NCBI GenBank assembly: GCA_963766365.1
Contig: CAVXZK010000001.1
Coordinates: 124,001 to 188,000 of the forward strand
Reading direction: 5' to 3'
Length of the DNA: 64,000 bases
Source: JALORV01 sp963766365
GTDB lineage: Bacteria > Pseudomonadota > Gammaproteobacteria > Burkholderiales > Burkholderiaceae_F
Every line of letters starts with the position of its first letter. The first letter of the stretch is position 1. The notes below the pieces were generated by a model, which was given only the letters and a program-made list of their open reading frames with translations, was not told the DNA's origin and made no database searches. A program made the translations under genes and the position numbers. Positions 19,286 through 27,001 of this stretch are shown in pieces.

Positions 19286-20053
19286 TTAACTGGCGGGGCC
19301 GTTGCTCCACGCGGCCTGCTGCATCACAACACGATACCCATCCGGGTCCTCAAAAGTGCGGCCACAGCTCGCCCAGTAGGGGTTGAACGGCGCCACCTCG
19401 GTAAATCCGGACTCCAGCATCCGCTGGCATGCCTGGTTCCATTCGTCGGCATCCGGCAGATAGAAGACCAGCAGATCCTCCGCTGTCGGCGCTGGCGACA
19501 CCGGGTGCGTGCGACACCGCGTGAACTCCAGGTGGTGTCCGCCGCCTCGTTCGCCCAGCATGACACCGTCGAAACCGTCGTGATCCAGGAAACGGCCGAG
19601 TTCGTCGAGCCCGAGGCCGCTGCAGTACATCTCGGCAGTCCTCTCGAGGTTGCTGACCGGTCGCGCAACGCGCAGATGGTGCGGATGGCGTTCTGCATCA
19701 AGGTAACTCCAGGACTCCGCCCCGTCGAAACGCCGCAGACGCGGAGTGCCGATCTCGTCAGGATGGAAGTTGCGCATGTTTATGCCGAGTTTGCTGTCCA
19801 CGCTGAGCTGCAGCGGCTCCCAATGGGTGACGCAACCGCAGTGTCGGCAACGCACCGTGCGGAGCGTCTTGTCGCCCCAGACGTATTCGGCGGTGTACTC
19901 TGGGTGGCCGGTGATGTGCACCGCGCCGATCGGAAAGAAGGCCCAGAGCGCCCCATACCGACGGCAGCTCGAGCAGTTGCAGAGAGTCAGCGCCTCGGGC
20001 GGTCCCGGCACTTCGACCTCGACCGTTCCGCAGTGACAGGTGCCCGTAATCAT
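19286..20053 (-). CDS. GFA (CENP-V) domain fused to a VOC/glyoxalase-like domain
   Basis: 255 residues in one uninterrupted frame. Residues 1-115 are a GFA-family zinc domain: CHCGTVEVEV, CNCSSCRRYGALW and VRCRHCGCVTHWEP supply the CxC, CxxC and CxxC zinc ligands. Residues of about 120-255 are a vicinal-oxygen-chelate domain similar to YycE-type proteins (HHLRVARPVSNLERTAEMYC, LGERGGGHHLEFTRC, FEDPDGYRVVM). The pairing suggests one polypeptide that binds a thiol adduct or aldehyde derivative and chelates a metal, but the substrate is unknown. It is the first of four GFA genes in 12 kb and has no clear attC beside it. Confidence 0.8.
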   Translation of the reverse strand: MITGTCHCGTVEVEVPGPPEALTLCNCSSCRRYGALWAFFPIGAVHITGHPEYTAEYVWGDKTLRTVRCRHCGCVTHWEPLQLSVDSKLGINMRNFHPDEIGTPRLRRFDGAESWSYLDAERHPHHLRVARPVSNLERTAEMYCSGLGLDELGRFLDHDGFDGVMLGERGGGHHLEFTRCRTHPVSPAPTAEDLLVFYLPDADEWNQACQRMLESGFTEVAPFNPYWASCGRTFEDPDGYRVVMQQAAWSNGPAS

Positions 20054-20203
20054 CTGTGACTCCCCCGGCTAGTCGGGCGACCGCGTGCCGGGGCGCCGTT
20101 GTACTGACCTTGTACTGAAGCAGTGAATATGCGCGCCCTTGCGGCTGGTGCGCAACCACTCATCGACCTCGGGCAGCAGCGAAGCCAGTTGGACTTCGCG
20201 AAT

Positions 20204-20551
20204 TCAGGGCATGGCCGCTCCGATGGCCTGCCGCACAGGGATGCCCGTGGGCTCGAAGTCATGGAGGCAGAAGACATTGATCCCGAAATTGTCCGGCGTC
20301 ACCCGCTTCCGGTGGAACGGGTAGATGCCGCAGACCTTGCAGAAGTAGTGCCGGGCGGTGCGCGTGTGGAACTGGTATTCCGTCAGGGACTCCTCGCCGG
20401 AGAGGAGACGGAATCTGCTCTCATGCACCTTGACCATCAGTGCGTTCTTTCTTCGGCAGATCGAGCAGTCACACATCGTGAGTTCGGGAAAATCCGTCTC
20501 GATCTCGAAGCGCACGGCGCCGCAGTGACAGCTACCGAGATACTTCTGCAT
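20204..20551 (-). CDS. GFA (CENP-V) family zinc protein
   Basis: 115 residues when started at the ATG at 20551 (MQKYLGSCHCGAVRFEIETD). An upstream in-frame start at 20572 adds seven residues. The zinc pattern is complete: SCHCGAV, CDCSICRRKNALM and FCKVCGIYPFHRK, followed by the usual NFGINVFCLHDFEP. GFA proteins are related to glutathione-dependent formaldehyde-activating enzyme, but most members have unknown activity. It is separated from the GFA-VOC gene by 150 bp with no clear attC. Confidence 0.85.
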   Translation of the reverse strand: MQKYLGSCHCGAVRFEIETDFPELTMCDCSICRRKNALMVKVHESRFRLLSGEESLTEYQFHTRTARHYFCKVCGIYPFHRKRVTPDNFGINVFCLHDFEPTGIPVRQAIGAAMP

Positions 20552-20617
20552 TGGCCGCGAGCTCATGGGCATGTTTGGGGCTTCGTGGGAGATTGCTTCG
20601 ACGGTTGCAGCCAGCCG

Positions 20618-21076
20618 TCACAGCGTCAAGTGCCCGTAGTGCGCGAGCAGGAACAAGCCGACACCACCAAGAAACACAGCGCAATGGGGCAGCGCGATAT
20701 GCGGCCACAAAGCCATGGCGCATATTTCACCCCATGTTGTCTTGCGCCAGCGCGCCATCCATGAACCGCAGATCTGGTTGGGTGTGATCTGATCCGACAC
20801 CCCACGGAAGTGAGCTTCGAGTGTCTCGATCCGGCTGTAGTAGCCCAGCTGAAACGACTTCCACAGGGTTTCGAGGAACCAGAACAGCGCAGAGGCGAGC
20901 GCGGCCACCAGCACCACGAGCTTCGAGTGACTGGTGAACGCACCCACGAGCACGGCCAGGCTGAACGTAACGCTCCAGGCCTTGATGGTCAGGGCCTTGC
21001 CGTCGAAATCCTCGACCGTTTTCTGCAGGTGCAGGTATTCGGCTCGAAGTGCGTCAGCCTGCTGCGCTTGGTCCAT
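20618..21076 (-). CDS. small membrane protein, SLATT-like layout
   Basis: 152 residues from the ATG at 21076 (MDQAQQADALRAEYLHLQKT). A helical N-terminal segment with VEDFDGKALTIKAWSV leads into two close hydrophobic helices (TFSLAVLVGAFTS and LVVLVAALASALFWFLET). Then come a soluble stretch with an aromatic motif (WKSFQLGYYSRIETLEAHFRG) and a third hydrophobic helix near the C-terminus (HCAVFLGGVGLFLLAHYG). I recognise the family only as an uncharacterised one. The layout recalls SLATT-type membrane effectors, but that is inference. It lies between a GFA gene and a divergent small gene. Confidence 0.6.
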   Translation of the reverse strand: MDQAQQADALRAEYLHLQKTVEDFDGKALTIKAWSVTFSLAVLVGAFTSHSKLVVLVAALASALFWFLETLWKSFQLGYYSRIETLEAHFRGVSDQITPNQICGSWMARWRKTTWGEICAMALWPHIALPHCAVFLGGVGLFLLAHYGHLTL

Positions 21077-21255
21077 GTTCTCGAAGCCAGACGGGGCCAG
21101 GCGCACATGTTGCGCCCCGCCGAAAAGCCTTGTCCAGTTTCCGCCAAAGGCAGATCGTAATCCGCGGCCCCGCCAGGCGCCGGTCTCGATACCCAACTGA
21201 ACGGCTGACTCACATGGGATTGCGGTCCCGCCGAGGCGCGCGGATATTTTCGCCT

Positions 21256-21486
21256 ATGCGGCAGCTCTCTCTCGAAATCGATGAAGCGGCGGATCTGGTC
21301 CTGACCCGGCTCGCCAACCAATGGGGCATGACGCCCGGGCACGTCGTCGGCCTGCTGTGCCATTCGGTCGATCACGAACTCATGGCGGAGATCTCGCGGC
21401 AGTTGATCGACCCGCCCCCGGCCCGCATCGAACCCGGCGTTGCCAAGCTGCCCGCGCGCAGACGCGTCAGGCTCGAAGACACGTAG
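21256..21486 (+). CDS. 76-residue protein, possibly ribbon-helix-helix-like
   Basis: Short plus-strand frame from the ATG at 21256: MRQLSLEIDEAADLVLTRLA, then NQWGMTPGHVVGLLCHSVDH. The pattern (short strand, then a helix with an alternating Leu/Ile face, then a second helix) could be a ribbon-helix-helix DNA-binding fold, but this is weak. It ends with a basic tail (KLPARRRVRLEDT). No ribosome site is convincing. It is divergent from the membrane protein gene. The frame may be real because codon use resembles the neighbours. Confidence 0.45.
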   Translation: MRQLSLEIDEAADLVLTRLANQWGMTPGHVVGLLCHSVDHELMAEISRQLIDPPPARIEPGVAKLPARRRVRLEDT

Positions 21487-21688
21487 CCAGCGGTTGCTGC
21501 CGAGAACGCGCGCCTTGCGTTCTGCCTGACTGACGCTTCGTCTGGTGCGCCGCGCAGGCTCAGAGGCCGCTGCCTCAGCTTCGAAGAACTTGAAATTGCC
21601 CGGTGAGCGGTGCACGCTGGCGCCTCGTTGTTTCCGGTCGAGTTGCAGACACAGGCACAACGGAACCGACAAAAGGCGCTTTTCGGCG

Positions 21689-23674
21689 ATGTCCGACGAA
21701 ATGATCATCCAAGACCGGGAAGAGCTGATCTATCTGCTCTGCGAGGCGGCCGAATTCGAGCACACGGTCATGTGTTCGTATCTGTACGCGCAGTGGACCC
21801 TGAAGCGTGGCCTCGACGAAGGGGTGACGCCGACCGAACTGGCGGCGATCGAGCGCTGGAGACGCTCGCTTGCCCAGGTCGCGCTCGAAGAGATGCTGCA
21901 CCTGTCGCTCGTGAACAACCTCCTTCTGGCGATCGGGGCCGCGCCGCACCTATGGCGGCCTGCGTTCCCGGTGCGGCCCGGACACTTTCCGGCCGATGTC
22001 CTGATGTCCCTCACGCCCTTTGGCGAAGCGGCCCTCGATCACTTCATGTACATCGAGCGACCCGAGGGACTTGACATAACCGACGGCGCCGGCTTCGGCC
22101 ACGCCCTGCACTACCGGCGCATAGCACGTCCTGACATGCTTTCCCCATCACCGCAGGACTATCCGAGCCAGGGGCACCTGTATCATGGGATCCTCCAGGG
22201 CCTGGTCCGATTGAGCGAACAGATCGGAGAAGAGCGCGTATTCGTCGGTCACGAACAGGCGCAGGTCAGCGTCGAGGAGTTCGGCCTGCCCGGCCTGTTC
22301 AAGATTTCCGACCTTGCCTCGGCGCACCGCGCCGTCGAGGAAATCGTGCTGCAGGGAGAAGGGGCGCCGGCGCACCGTGACGACTCGCACTTCGCGCGGT
22401 TCAAGCTGATCAGAAGCGAACTGGGTGAACTGCGCGCCGCACGGCCCGGGTTCGAACCCGCGCGGCCGGTGGTCAGCAATCCGATGCTCGGCGACACCGG
22501 CATCACGCGCGACCGCGTCCGCGTGGTCGAGCCGCTCGCCGGACAAGTGCTCGACCTCGGCAATTCGATCTACATGCTGATGATCCGCACGCTGTCGCAG
22601 GTGTTTGCGCCGGCTCCACTGCCGCGCGATCTGCGCGTTGCATTGGCCACTTCGAGCAACGTGCTGATGTCGGCGATGGGGCGGGTCGCCGAGATTGCGA
22701 CGCGCCTGCCGATCGATGCCACACGGGCTGGGTCGGCCGCGGCGCCTAACTTCGAGTTGCCGGGTTCAGCCGGTGCGTTGGTGCAGACCTGCGCTGCCCG
22801 ACTTCTGAGTGAACGAGCGTCGGAGCTCGGGTCCGCGGCGCGCCGAATGTCACACGTCGTACCGTTGACTGACGTTGCCGACGAACTTGAGCTGCTCGCG
22901 CAGCGCCTTGAAGAGCTGCACCTGCGCTTCGAACCGCACCTGGACGCGGCGGTGGATCGCATGGCGCAGCTCAGCGTTCCAGCCACATCAGTCGTCGTCG
23001 TGTCGACGACAGAGTTGCCACACACTCAATCGGCCGATGCGCCGGATGTCGCCCGTACTGACGCGATCACACTTCGTTTCGACGGTCGCCGATGCGTCCA
23101 CTCGCGCCACTGCGTGCTGGAGGCTCCCAATGTCTTTCTTGCCAACACTCCGGGCGCGTGGATCCACCCGGAGGCGACGTCGGTGGAACACTGCGTCCGC
23201 ATCGCGCACAGTTGTCCATCGGGCGCGATCACCTATGAACGACATGACGGCGGACCGCAGGAATCGGCGCCCAATGTCAACGTCGTGCGCGTGCGCGAGA
23301 ACGGTCCGTATGCCGTGCACGCGCACATCGAGTCGACGGCCGGGGAGTTCCGCGTGACACTGTGCCGCTGCGGGATGTCGAATCGCAAGCCTTACTGCGA
23401 CGGCAGCCATTCCGTCGCCGGATTTGCTGCCACCGGCGAGCCCGCCACGATCGCTTCCGAGCCGCTCGCCGAACGCGGGGGGCCTCTGACGATTATTCCG
23501 CTTCCCAACGGGCCCCTGCAGCTGAGCGGCAATGTCGAGGTCTGTTCCGGCACGGGACGCACGGTCTTGCGAACCCAGTCCGCGCGACTGTGCCGCTGCG
23601 GCGCTTCCGGCAGCAAGCCGTTTTGCGACGGCTCACACGCGCGCATCGGCTTTCGCTCGGAGCAGCCGTCCTAG
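21689..23674 (+). CDS. ferritin-like protein with 4Fe-4S and two CDGSH iron-sulfur domains
   Basis: 661 residues from the ATG at 21689; upstream in-frame sequence lacks domain character. Residues of about 1-330 are a ferritin-like VioB/polyketide-synthase-type domain (CEAAEFEHTVMCSYLYAQWT, ALEEMLHLSLVNNLLLAIGA: E-x-x-H iron ligands). A helical part follows to about 440. Then comes a divergent mono-cluster 4Fe-4S domain (FDGRRCVHSRHCVLEAPNVF and CVRIAHSCPSGAI). Two CDGSH-type 2Fe-2S domains end the protein: CRCGMSNRKPYCDGSH and CRCGASGSKPFCDGSH, each with three Cys and one His. It probably handles iron or redox chemistry on an unidentified substrate. It stands just left of the integron array, on the opposite strand. 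Confidence 0.85.
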   Translation: MSDEMIIQDREELIYLLCEAAEFEHTVMCSYLYAQWTLKRGLDEGVTPTELAAIERWRRSLAQVALEEMLHLSLVNNLLLAIGAAPHLWRPAFPVRPGHFPADVLMSLTPFGEAALDHFMYIERPEGLDITDGAGFGHALHYRRIARPDMLSPSPQDYPSQGHLYHGILQGLVRLSEQIGEERVFVGHEQAQVSVEEFGLPGLFKISDLASAHRAVEEIVLQGEGAPAHRDDSHFARFKLIRSELGELRAARPGFEPARPVVSNPMLGDTGITRDRVRVVEPLAGQVLDLGNSIYMLMIRTLSQVFAPAPLPRDLRVALATSSNVLMSAMGRVAEIATRLPIDATRAGSAAAPNFELPGSAGALVQTCAARLLSERASELGSAARRMSHVVPLTDVADELELLAQRLEELHLRFEPHLDAAVDRMAQLSVPATSVVVVSTTELPHTQSADAPDVARTDAITLRFDGRRCVHSRHCVLEAPNVFLANTPGAWIHPEATSVEHCVRIAHSCPSGAITYERHDGGPQESAPNVNVVRVRENGPYAVHAHIESTAGEFRVTLCRCGMSNRKPYCDGSHSVAGFAATGEPATIASEPLAERGGPLTIIPLPNGPLQLSGNVEVCSGTGRTVLRTQSARLCRCGASGSKPFCDGSHARIGFRSEQPS

Positions 23675-23703
23675 GTGCCAGCTGCGGAGGCGCGCGTGGC
23701 GGT

Positions 23704-24177
23704 TCACGCATTGGCCGAGAGCTCCGCAGTAGCCACCAGCTCGAGTATTTCGTCTCCCGCACGATCGAACGTCGCGGTGCTTCGCCAGCCGAGGTGGCGG
23801 TAGAAGCCGTAGGAGCGACCTGCGGGATCGGGAGAGCAGCCGAGAAAGAGCCTGCTGTGGCCTGCAGAACGTAGATCCTGGACCACGAGCGCGAGTAGAC
23901 GGCGGCCCAGACCCGAGCGCTCGGCTTCAGGTAGCAGCGCAAGCACGACCACCTCGCCGGTAAGGCGCGCTCCGAAGCAGTAGCCGACCAGCTTGTCCTC
24001 CGAGCAGCAGACATGGCCAGCCAGGGTGTCGGTCTCAATGTCCGAGGCCCACGACTCGACCGTGATCCCGTAGGCGCGCAGGCGTTCGGGTGAGATGGCG
24101 TTCTCACGGGTTCTACCACGCAGCTCGACGCAGGCTGCAGCGTCTGCCGGTAGTGCGCGGCGGATCTTGAACTGCAT
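23704..24177 (-). CDS. GNAT family N-acetyltransferase (possible last cassette)
   Basis: 157 residues from the ATG at 24177 (MQFKIRRALPADAAACVEL). The GNAT acetyl-CoA loop is clear: VVVLALLPEAERSGLGRRLL, with the R/Q-x-x-G-x-G/A-type motif (RSGLGR), followed by SRLFLGCSPDPAGRSYGFYRHLGW. The substrate is unknown. It lies immediately left of the attC at 24205-24281 and has the cassette orientation, so it could be the distal cassette. However, no attC can be found between its stop and the convergent ferritin/CDGSH gene 30 bp away, and the array seems to end here. Confidence 0.85.
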   Translation of the reverse strand: MQFKIRRALPADAAACVELRGRTRENAISPERLRAYGITVESWASDIETDTLAGHVCCSEDKLVGYCFGARLTGEVVVLALLPEAERSGLGRRLLALVVQDLRSAGHSRLFLGCSPDPAGRSYGFYRHLGWRSTATFDRAGDEILELVATAELSANA

Positions 24178-24204
24178 TCGCGGCCTCCGCGGTGGCCCAT
24201 GCGG

Positions 24205-24281
24205 GCCTGACCACTCAGTTCAGCGGCCCGCGTAGGCGAGTCGAGCCCGCGGGAGCGGGCCGCGGCAACAGACGGTCGGGC
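24205..24281 (-). repeat. attC site of the PNPOx cassette
   Basis: 77 bp, bounded by GCCTGAC (24205-24211) and GTCGGGC (24275-24281). The inner arms GCGGCCCGC and GCGGGCCGC pair perfectly over 9 bp. The PNPOx stop codon begins at the next base after the right core. This is the leftmost clear attC of the array. Confidence 0.75.
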
Positions 24282-24890
24282 TTACTTCTGGTGATCTCCA
24301 GCACGGTCGCGAGCTGGAAGGGCATCACGAAAGGAGTCAAAGGTCTTCCACGCCGGGACGGGTGGCGTGTACTCAGGTCGCGGCGCATACACCGAGTGTT
24401 CGACAAGCTGCATCTTGTGAATGTAGCGCGGACAGTTTGGAAAGATCCTGTTCGCCGTGACGCGAACAATGAAAACAGATCCAGGGAAGTCAGCGCGCAA
24501 GGGATCGTCGTCCCTGAGCTGTGCGGTGCCGTTCACGCGGAGTCGCTTTGGGTGCTCGAAGTCCAGGAACAGCAGCCCAACGTGTGGGTTGACGAGAATA
24601 TTCCCCCAGGTTCGGTACATGCCGTTGCCGTCGTAGTCAGGAATCGCAAGAGTGCGATCGTCCAGGACGCGGACGAATCCGGGCAACCCACCCTTATGAG
24701 AACAGTCGGGATGGCCGTGGGCATCAGCGGTCGCGATGAAGAACATCGGACAACGCTGAACAAACGCGCGATCCTCTTCGGTAAACGCCGTGCGAACGGT
24801 CACCTGCTCCAGGCGGTCGGCTAGAGGCCGCGTTTCATGGGCGTCCTGAAGCTGCCGCATTCCATCGTGATACATCGGATCGTCAGCCAT
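24282..24890 (-). CDS. pyridoxamine 5'-phosphate oxidase-like (FMN split barrel) cassette protein
   Basis: 202 residues from the ATG at 24890, with GGAGG seven bases before it. The split-barrel pattern is visible: QRCPMFFIATADAHGHPDCS, then SHKGGLPGFVRVLDDRTLAI, PDYDGNGMYRTWGNILVNP and VGLLFLDFEHPKRLRVNGTA. Such proteins bind FMN or F420/haem and act in redox reactions. This subtype is usually annotated only as a PNPOx-family protein. It is a typical integron cassette: one minus-strand gene whose stop abuts the attC at 24205-24281. Confidence 0.85.
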   Translation of the reverse strand: MADDPMYHDGMRQLQDAHETRPLADRLEQVTVRTAFTEEDRAFVQRCPMFFIATADAHGHPDCSHKGGLPGFVRVLDDRTLAIPDYDGNGMYRTWGNILVNPHVGLLFLDFEHPKRLRVNGTAQLRDDDPLRADFPGSVFIVRVTANRIFPNCPRYIHKMQLVEHSVYAPRPEYTPPVPAWKTFDSFRDALPARDRAGDHQK

Positions 24891-24920
24891 TCAATCCTCC
24901 AGGTAGACGCCGTGGCCGAG

Positions 24921-24985
24921 GCCTGAGCTTGGGCTCAGCGGCGGGCGTAGCGCATCCGCCGCAACCCAACGTCCTGCAGCTACGG
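24921..24985 (-). repeat. attC-like site of the TIR-like cassette (degenerate)
   Basis: 65 bp, bounded by GCCTGAG (24921) and GCTACGG (24979-24985). The inner arms TTGGG/CCCAA and GCGGCGG/CCGCCGC pair, giving an attC-like stem with a mismatched bulge. The gene's TAG stop lies in the right core. Both ends depart from consensus, so the site may be weak. Confidence 0.55.
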
Positions 24986-25627
24986 TCCGCCGAAGAGCTT
25001 CCCCCCTAGCGCGAATGCTCCTGCAACAACCCCCGCCAAAGCAACCAGCACGCTCCACAATTGGACTGGTCTCAGTCCGCCAAGCAGTTCTGCAACTGTA
25101 AGGTCCGAAGGGGTCTTGGAACTGGATGCCTTCTTTGGCGTCGTGACCATCTTCTGCTTCCAACTGGCCAACACGCCGTTGAACTCGTTGGTACTTAGCG
25201 CCGCGGCTTCTGGCTTCACCGATTGCACGTACCAGTCGTAGCCTCGCTCGAGAAGCCCCTCACTCCTGAGGCCAGCCTCGACGACAACCATGAGTGGGAG
25301 GCCGCGAGCGTAGGCCATGGCCGCCTCAATGTGATTCCATGGCGTGGGCAGCTTCACGTCGGCAAGGTCACTTGCCTTGGGGCCACCTCGCTTCTCCGTC
25401 CCTGAAGGAAAGTACGAGCGTTCGAGAGCTATCACCAGGGTGCCTGAGCACCGGTCCAGCAGCTCGGTAACTGCCTTCAGCGGCGCGTCCGCACTGAAGG
25501 TATTTCTTCCAACCGTGTGCGGGACGAGCCCTTCGCTCCGAAGCCTGTCCTCCACGGCACGCACGAAAGCTTCCTGCTGTTCCGTTGCGGTACCGCCGAC
25601 ACTGACAAAGACATTGAGTTCATTCAT
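24980..25627 (-). CDS. TIR-like domain protein with C-terminal membrane helix (candidate defence effector)
   Basis: 215 residues from the ATG at 25627; the longer frame to 25744 has no family character. The N-terminal 135 residues look like a TIR/nucleoside-deoxyribosyltransferase-type alpha/beta domain: LNVFVSVGG (first strand and loop), AVEDRLRSEGLVPHTVGR, CSGTLVIALERSYF, then PWNHIEAAMAYARGLPLMVV with Glu101 at the position where TIR-type NADases carry the catalytic Glu. A Ser/Lys/Thr-rich linker (about 160-178) follows, and then one hydrophobic helix (QLWSVLVALAGVVAGAFALG, about 189-208). Proteins of this shape often act in anti-phage immunity, but that is inference. It is an integron cassette, alone between two attC-like sites. 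Confidence 0.6.
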   Translation of the reverse strand: MNELNVFVSVGGTATEQQEAFVRAVEDRLRSEGLVPHTVGRNTFSADAPLKAVTELLDRCSGTLVIALERSYFPSGTEKRGGPKASDLADVKLPTPWNHIEAAMAYARGLPLMVVVEAGLRSEGLLERGYDWYVQSVKPEAAALSTNEFNGVLASWKQKMVTTPKKASSSKTPSDLTVAELLGGLRPVQLWSVLVALAGVVAGAFALGGKLFGGP

Positions 25628-25775
25628 CGGTCGATGCTCCACGGTTGACTTTCTTGACCTTTGAGCTGCGCGGACCGCCCTGGTGTGGTGCTCTAAAACT
25701 TGCGCTTGCGACGGGAGACGCCATGGTGACCGTGACCCGCCCAAGTATGCGCTTGTGAAGGCTGTCGTTGGAGTT

Positions 25776-25837
25776 CACCTACGAGCGAAAGCGGACAACG
25801 CCCGCTGAAGCATGTCGCGTGCAACGACGGGCTAGGC
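25776..25837 (-). repeat. attC-like site of a GNAT cassette (degenerate)
   Basis: 62 bp between CACCTAC (25776-25782) and GCTAGGC (25831-25837). The TAG stop of the GNAT gene is inside the right core. The left core is poor and the internal arms pair only partly, so this call rests mainly on position and the right core. Confidence 0.45.
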
Positions 25838-26383
25838 CCTGGGCGCACTTGCCATATCGGGGCACCAGAGATAGCGGCTCACGCCTTGCTCGATGCCTTG
25901 GAAGCGCATGACTTCATCGCAGGAATGGATGAACCCAGCACGATCCAGAGTACGGCGAGACGGCAGATTGGCCGAAGCAGTTACCGCAATCAAGCTGCGC
26001 AGCGCGAAGGCTTCTGCGACCCAGAGGCAAGCCTCGGTCAGAGCCTCTGCGGCGTAGCCACGGCCGCGAGCTGCTTCCGCGATCGCGTACGAGACTTCGA
26101 CTTCGCCCGCCAACGGACTGAACCCCACATGACCTAGTAGCTGCGCGGTCTCGCGGTGCTCTACTCCCAGCACGTATGGTCCGAGCGTGGCATCGCCTGG
26201 AGACGAGTAGCACTTGATGAGATAGGCAAGTGAAGCCACGGCCTGCGAAAGGTCTGGGTACACGTGAGAAGGCAGCCACCTGCGGGTTGTCTCCTCATTG
26301 TTGAGGTTCATCGCCACCGGGGCGTCTTCCGGAACGAAGTGCCGGAGCACGAGTGAAGGCGTGCGCAGCGGAAGCGGATGCAT
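25832..26383 (-). CDS. GNAT family acetyltransferase cassette (RimJ/RimL-like)
   Basis: 183 residues from the ATG at 26383 (MHPLPLRTPSLVLRHFVPED). The in-frame upstream extension lies in the neighbouring attC and GFA gene. The pattern is that of GNATs of the RimJ/RimL type: TPSLVLRHFVPEDAP, HVGFSPLAGEVEVSYAIAE, ARGRGYAAEALTEACLWVAE (acetyl-CoA loop), TASANLPSRRTLDRAGF. These acetylate protein N-termini or small molecules, and the target is unknown. It is an integron cassette between the attC sites at 25776 and 26416. Confidence 0.85.
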   Translation of the reverse strand: MHPLPLRTPSLVLRHFVPEDAPVAMNLNNEETTRRWLPSHVYPDLSQAVASLAYLIKCYSSPGDATLGPYVLGVEHRETAQLLGHVGFSPLAGEVEVSYAIAEAARGRGYAAEALTEACLWVAEAFALRSLIAVTASANLPSRRTLDRAGFIHSCDEVMRFQGIEQGVSRYLWCPDMASAPRA

Positions 26384-26415
26384 CGAGCAGTTGACGGGCT
26401 CGTTAAGTATCTGAG

Positions 26416-26477
26416 GCCCCACGTTTGAGTCGAGGCGGGCCAGCGGCATTGGCCTCGCCTCGACCGAGGGGTCAGGC
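26416..26477 (-). repeat. attC site of a GFA cassette
   Basis: 62 bp from GCCCCAC to GTCAGGC. The arms GTCGAGGCG and CGCCTCGAC are exact reverse complements, and GGCCA/TGGCC extends the stem. The GFA stop codon (TGA) lies in the right core. Confidence 0.75.
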
Positions 26478-26903
26478 ATCGCTGCCGGCAAACCGAATAC
26501 TTGGTATCCAGCCTTTGGCTCGACGTCTCGAGCGGGAGGCCTCGTCTTCGCCATCGAAGGTTACAGAGGCCTTCTTCAACAGCAATGGGTCGACGGCTTC
26601 CATCGCGTTGACGTTGACAGCTGCGTAGGTGCGGCCGTCAATCTGGCTGGTGACCACCGGGACGGCCCCGCAGACCGCGCAAACGTGGAATTGGGCTGTC
26701 CTCGTGCCGAAGCAGTACTTCGAGACGCGCGACTCGTCCCGGATCTCCACGAAAAGCGCGCCCGTTGGACACGCTGTCCAGACCCCACCGTGCTTCACGC
26801 AGAAGGAGCATGAGCACGCTCTGGCAGGAATCTCCGTTGGGTCCGGTTGCCAGTCAAGCCTGAACGAGATGTTGCCGCAGTGACAACTTCCGCTGATGAG
26901 CAT
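26472..26903 (-). CDS. GFA (CENP-V) family zinc protein, cassette
   Basis: 143 residues from the ATG at 26903 (MLISGSCHCGNISFRLDWQP). The zinc ligands are present: SCHCGNI, ACSCSFCVKHGGVW and VCAVCGAVPVV. The C-terminus is Arg/Lys-rich (SRSRRRAKGW) and its end is encoded by the attC site. One of four GFA proteins within 12 kb and one of two that are clearly integron cassettes. Activity unknown; aldehyde or thiol-adduct chemistry is the family expectation. Confidence 0.85.
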   Translation of the reverse strand: MLISGSCHCGNISFRLDWQPDPTEIPARACSCSFCVKHGGVWTACPTGALFVEIRDESRVSKYCFGTRTAQFHVCAVCGAVPVVTSQIDGRTYAAVNVNAMEAVDPLLLKKASVTFDGEDEASRSRRRAKGWIPSIRFAGSDA

Positions 26904-26928
26904 GGCGCAGAATCCGGTGGGTTGCGAC

Positions 26929-27000
26929 GCCTATCGTTTGACATGAGCCGCCCGCGGAGGACTCAGGCCGGAGTGGGTCCGCTCGACGAAAGGGTTGGGC
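26929..27000 (-). repeat. attC site of the vapBC cassette
   Basis: 72 bp from GCCTATC (26929-26935) to GTTGGGC (26994-27000). The left side reads CGTTTGACATGAGC, as at other sites, and GCGGA/TCCGC forms the inner stem. One base differs from the RYYYAAC left core. Confidence 0.7.
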
Positions 27001-27001
27001 G

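Noticed and set aside
19285..19291. GTTAACT at the stop of the GFA-VOC gene, like the core at 30310
   Set aside because: No matching RYYYAAC core or paired arms within 150 bp to the left, so it is probably chance.
20149..20209. Possible attC beside the 20204 GFA gene (GCGCAAC ... TTCAGGGC)
   Set aside because: Only a small CGAAG/CTTCG hairpin pairs. The cores do not fit and the arms do not form an attC-like stem.
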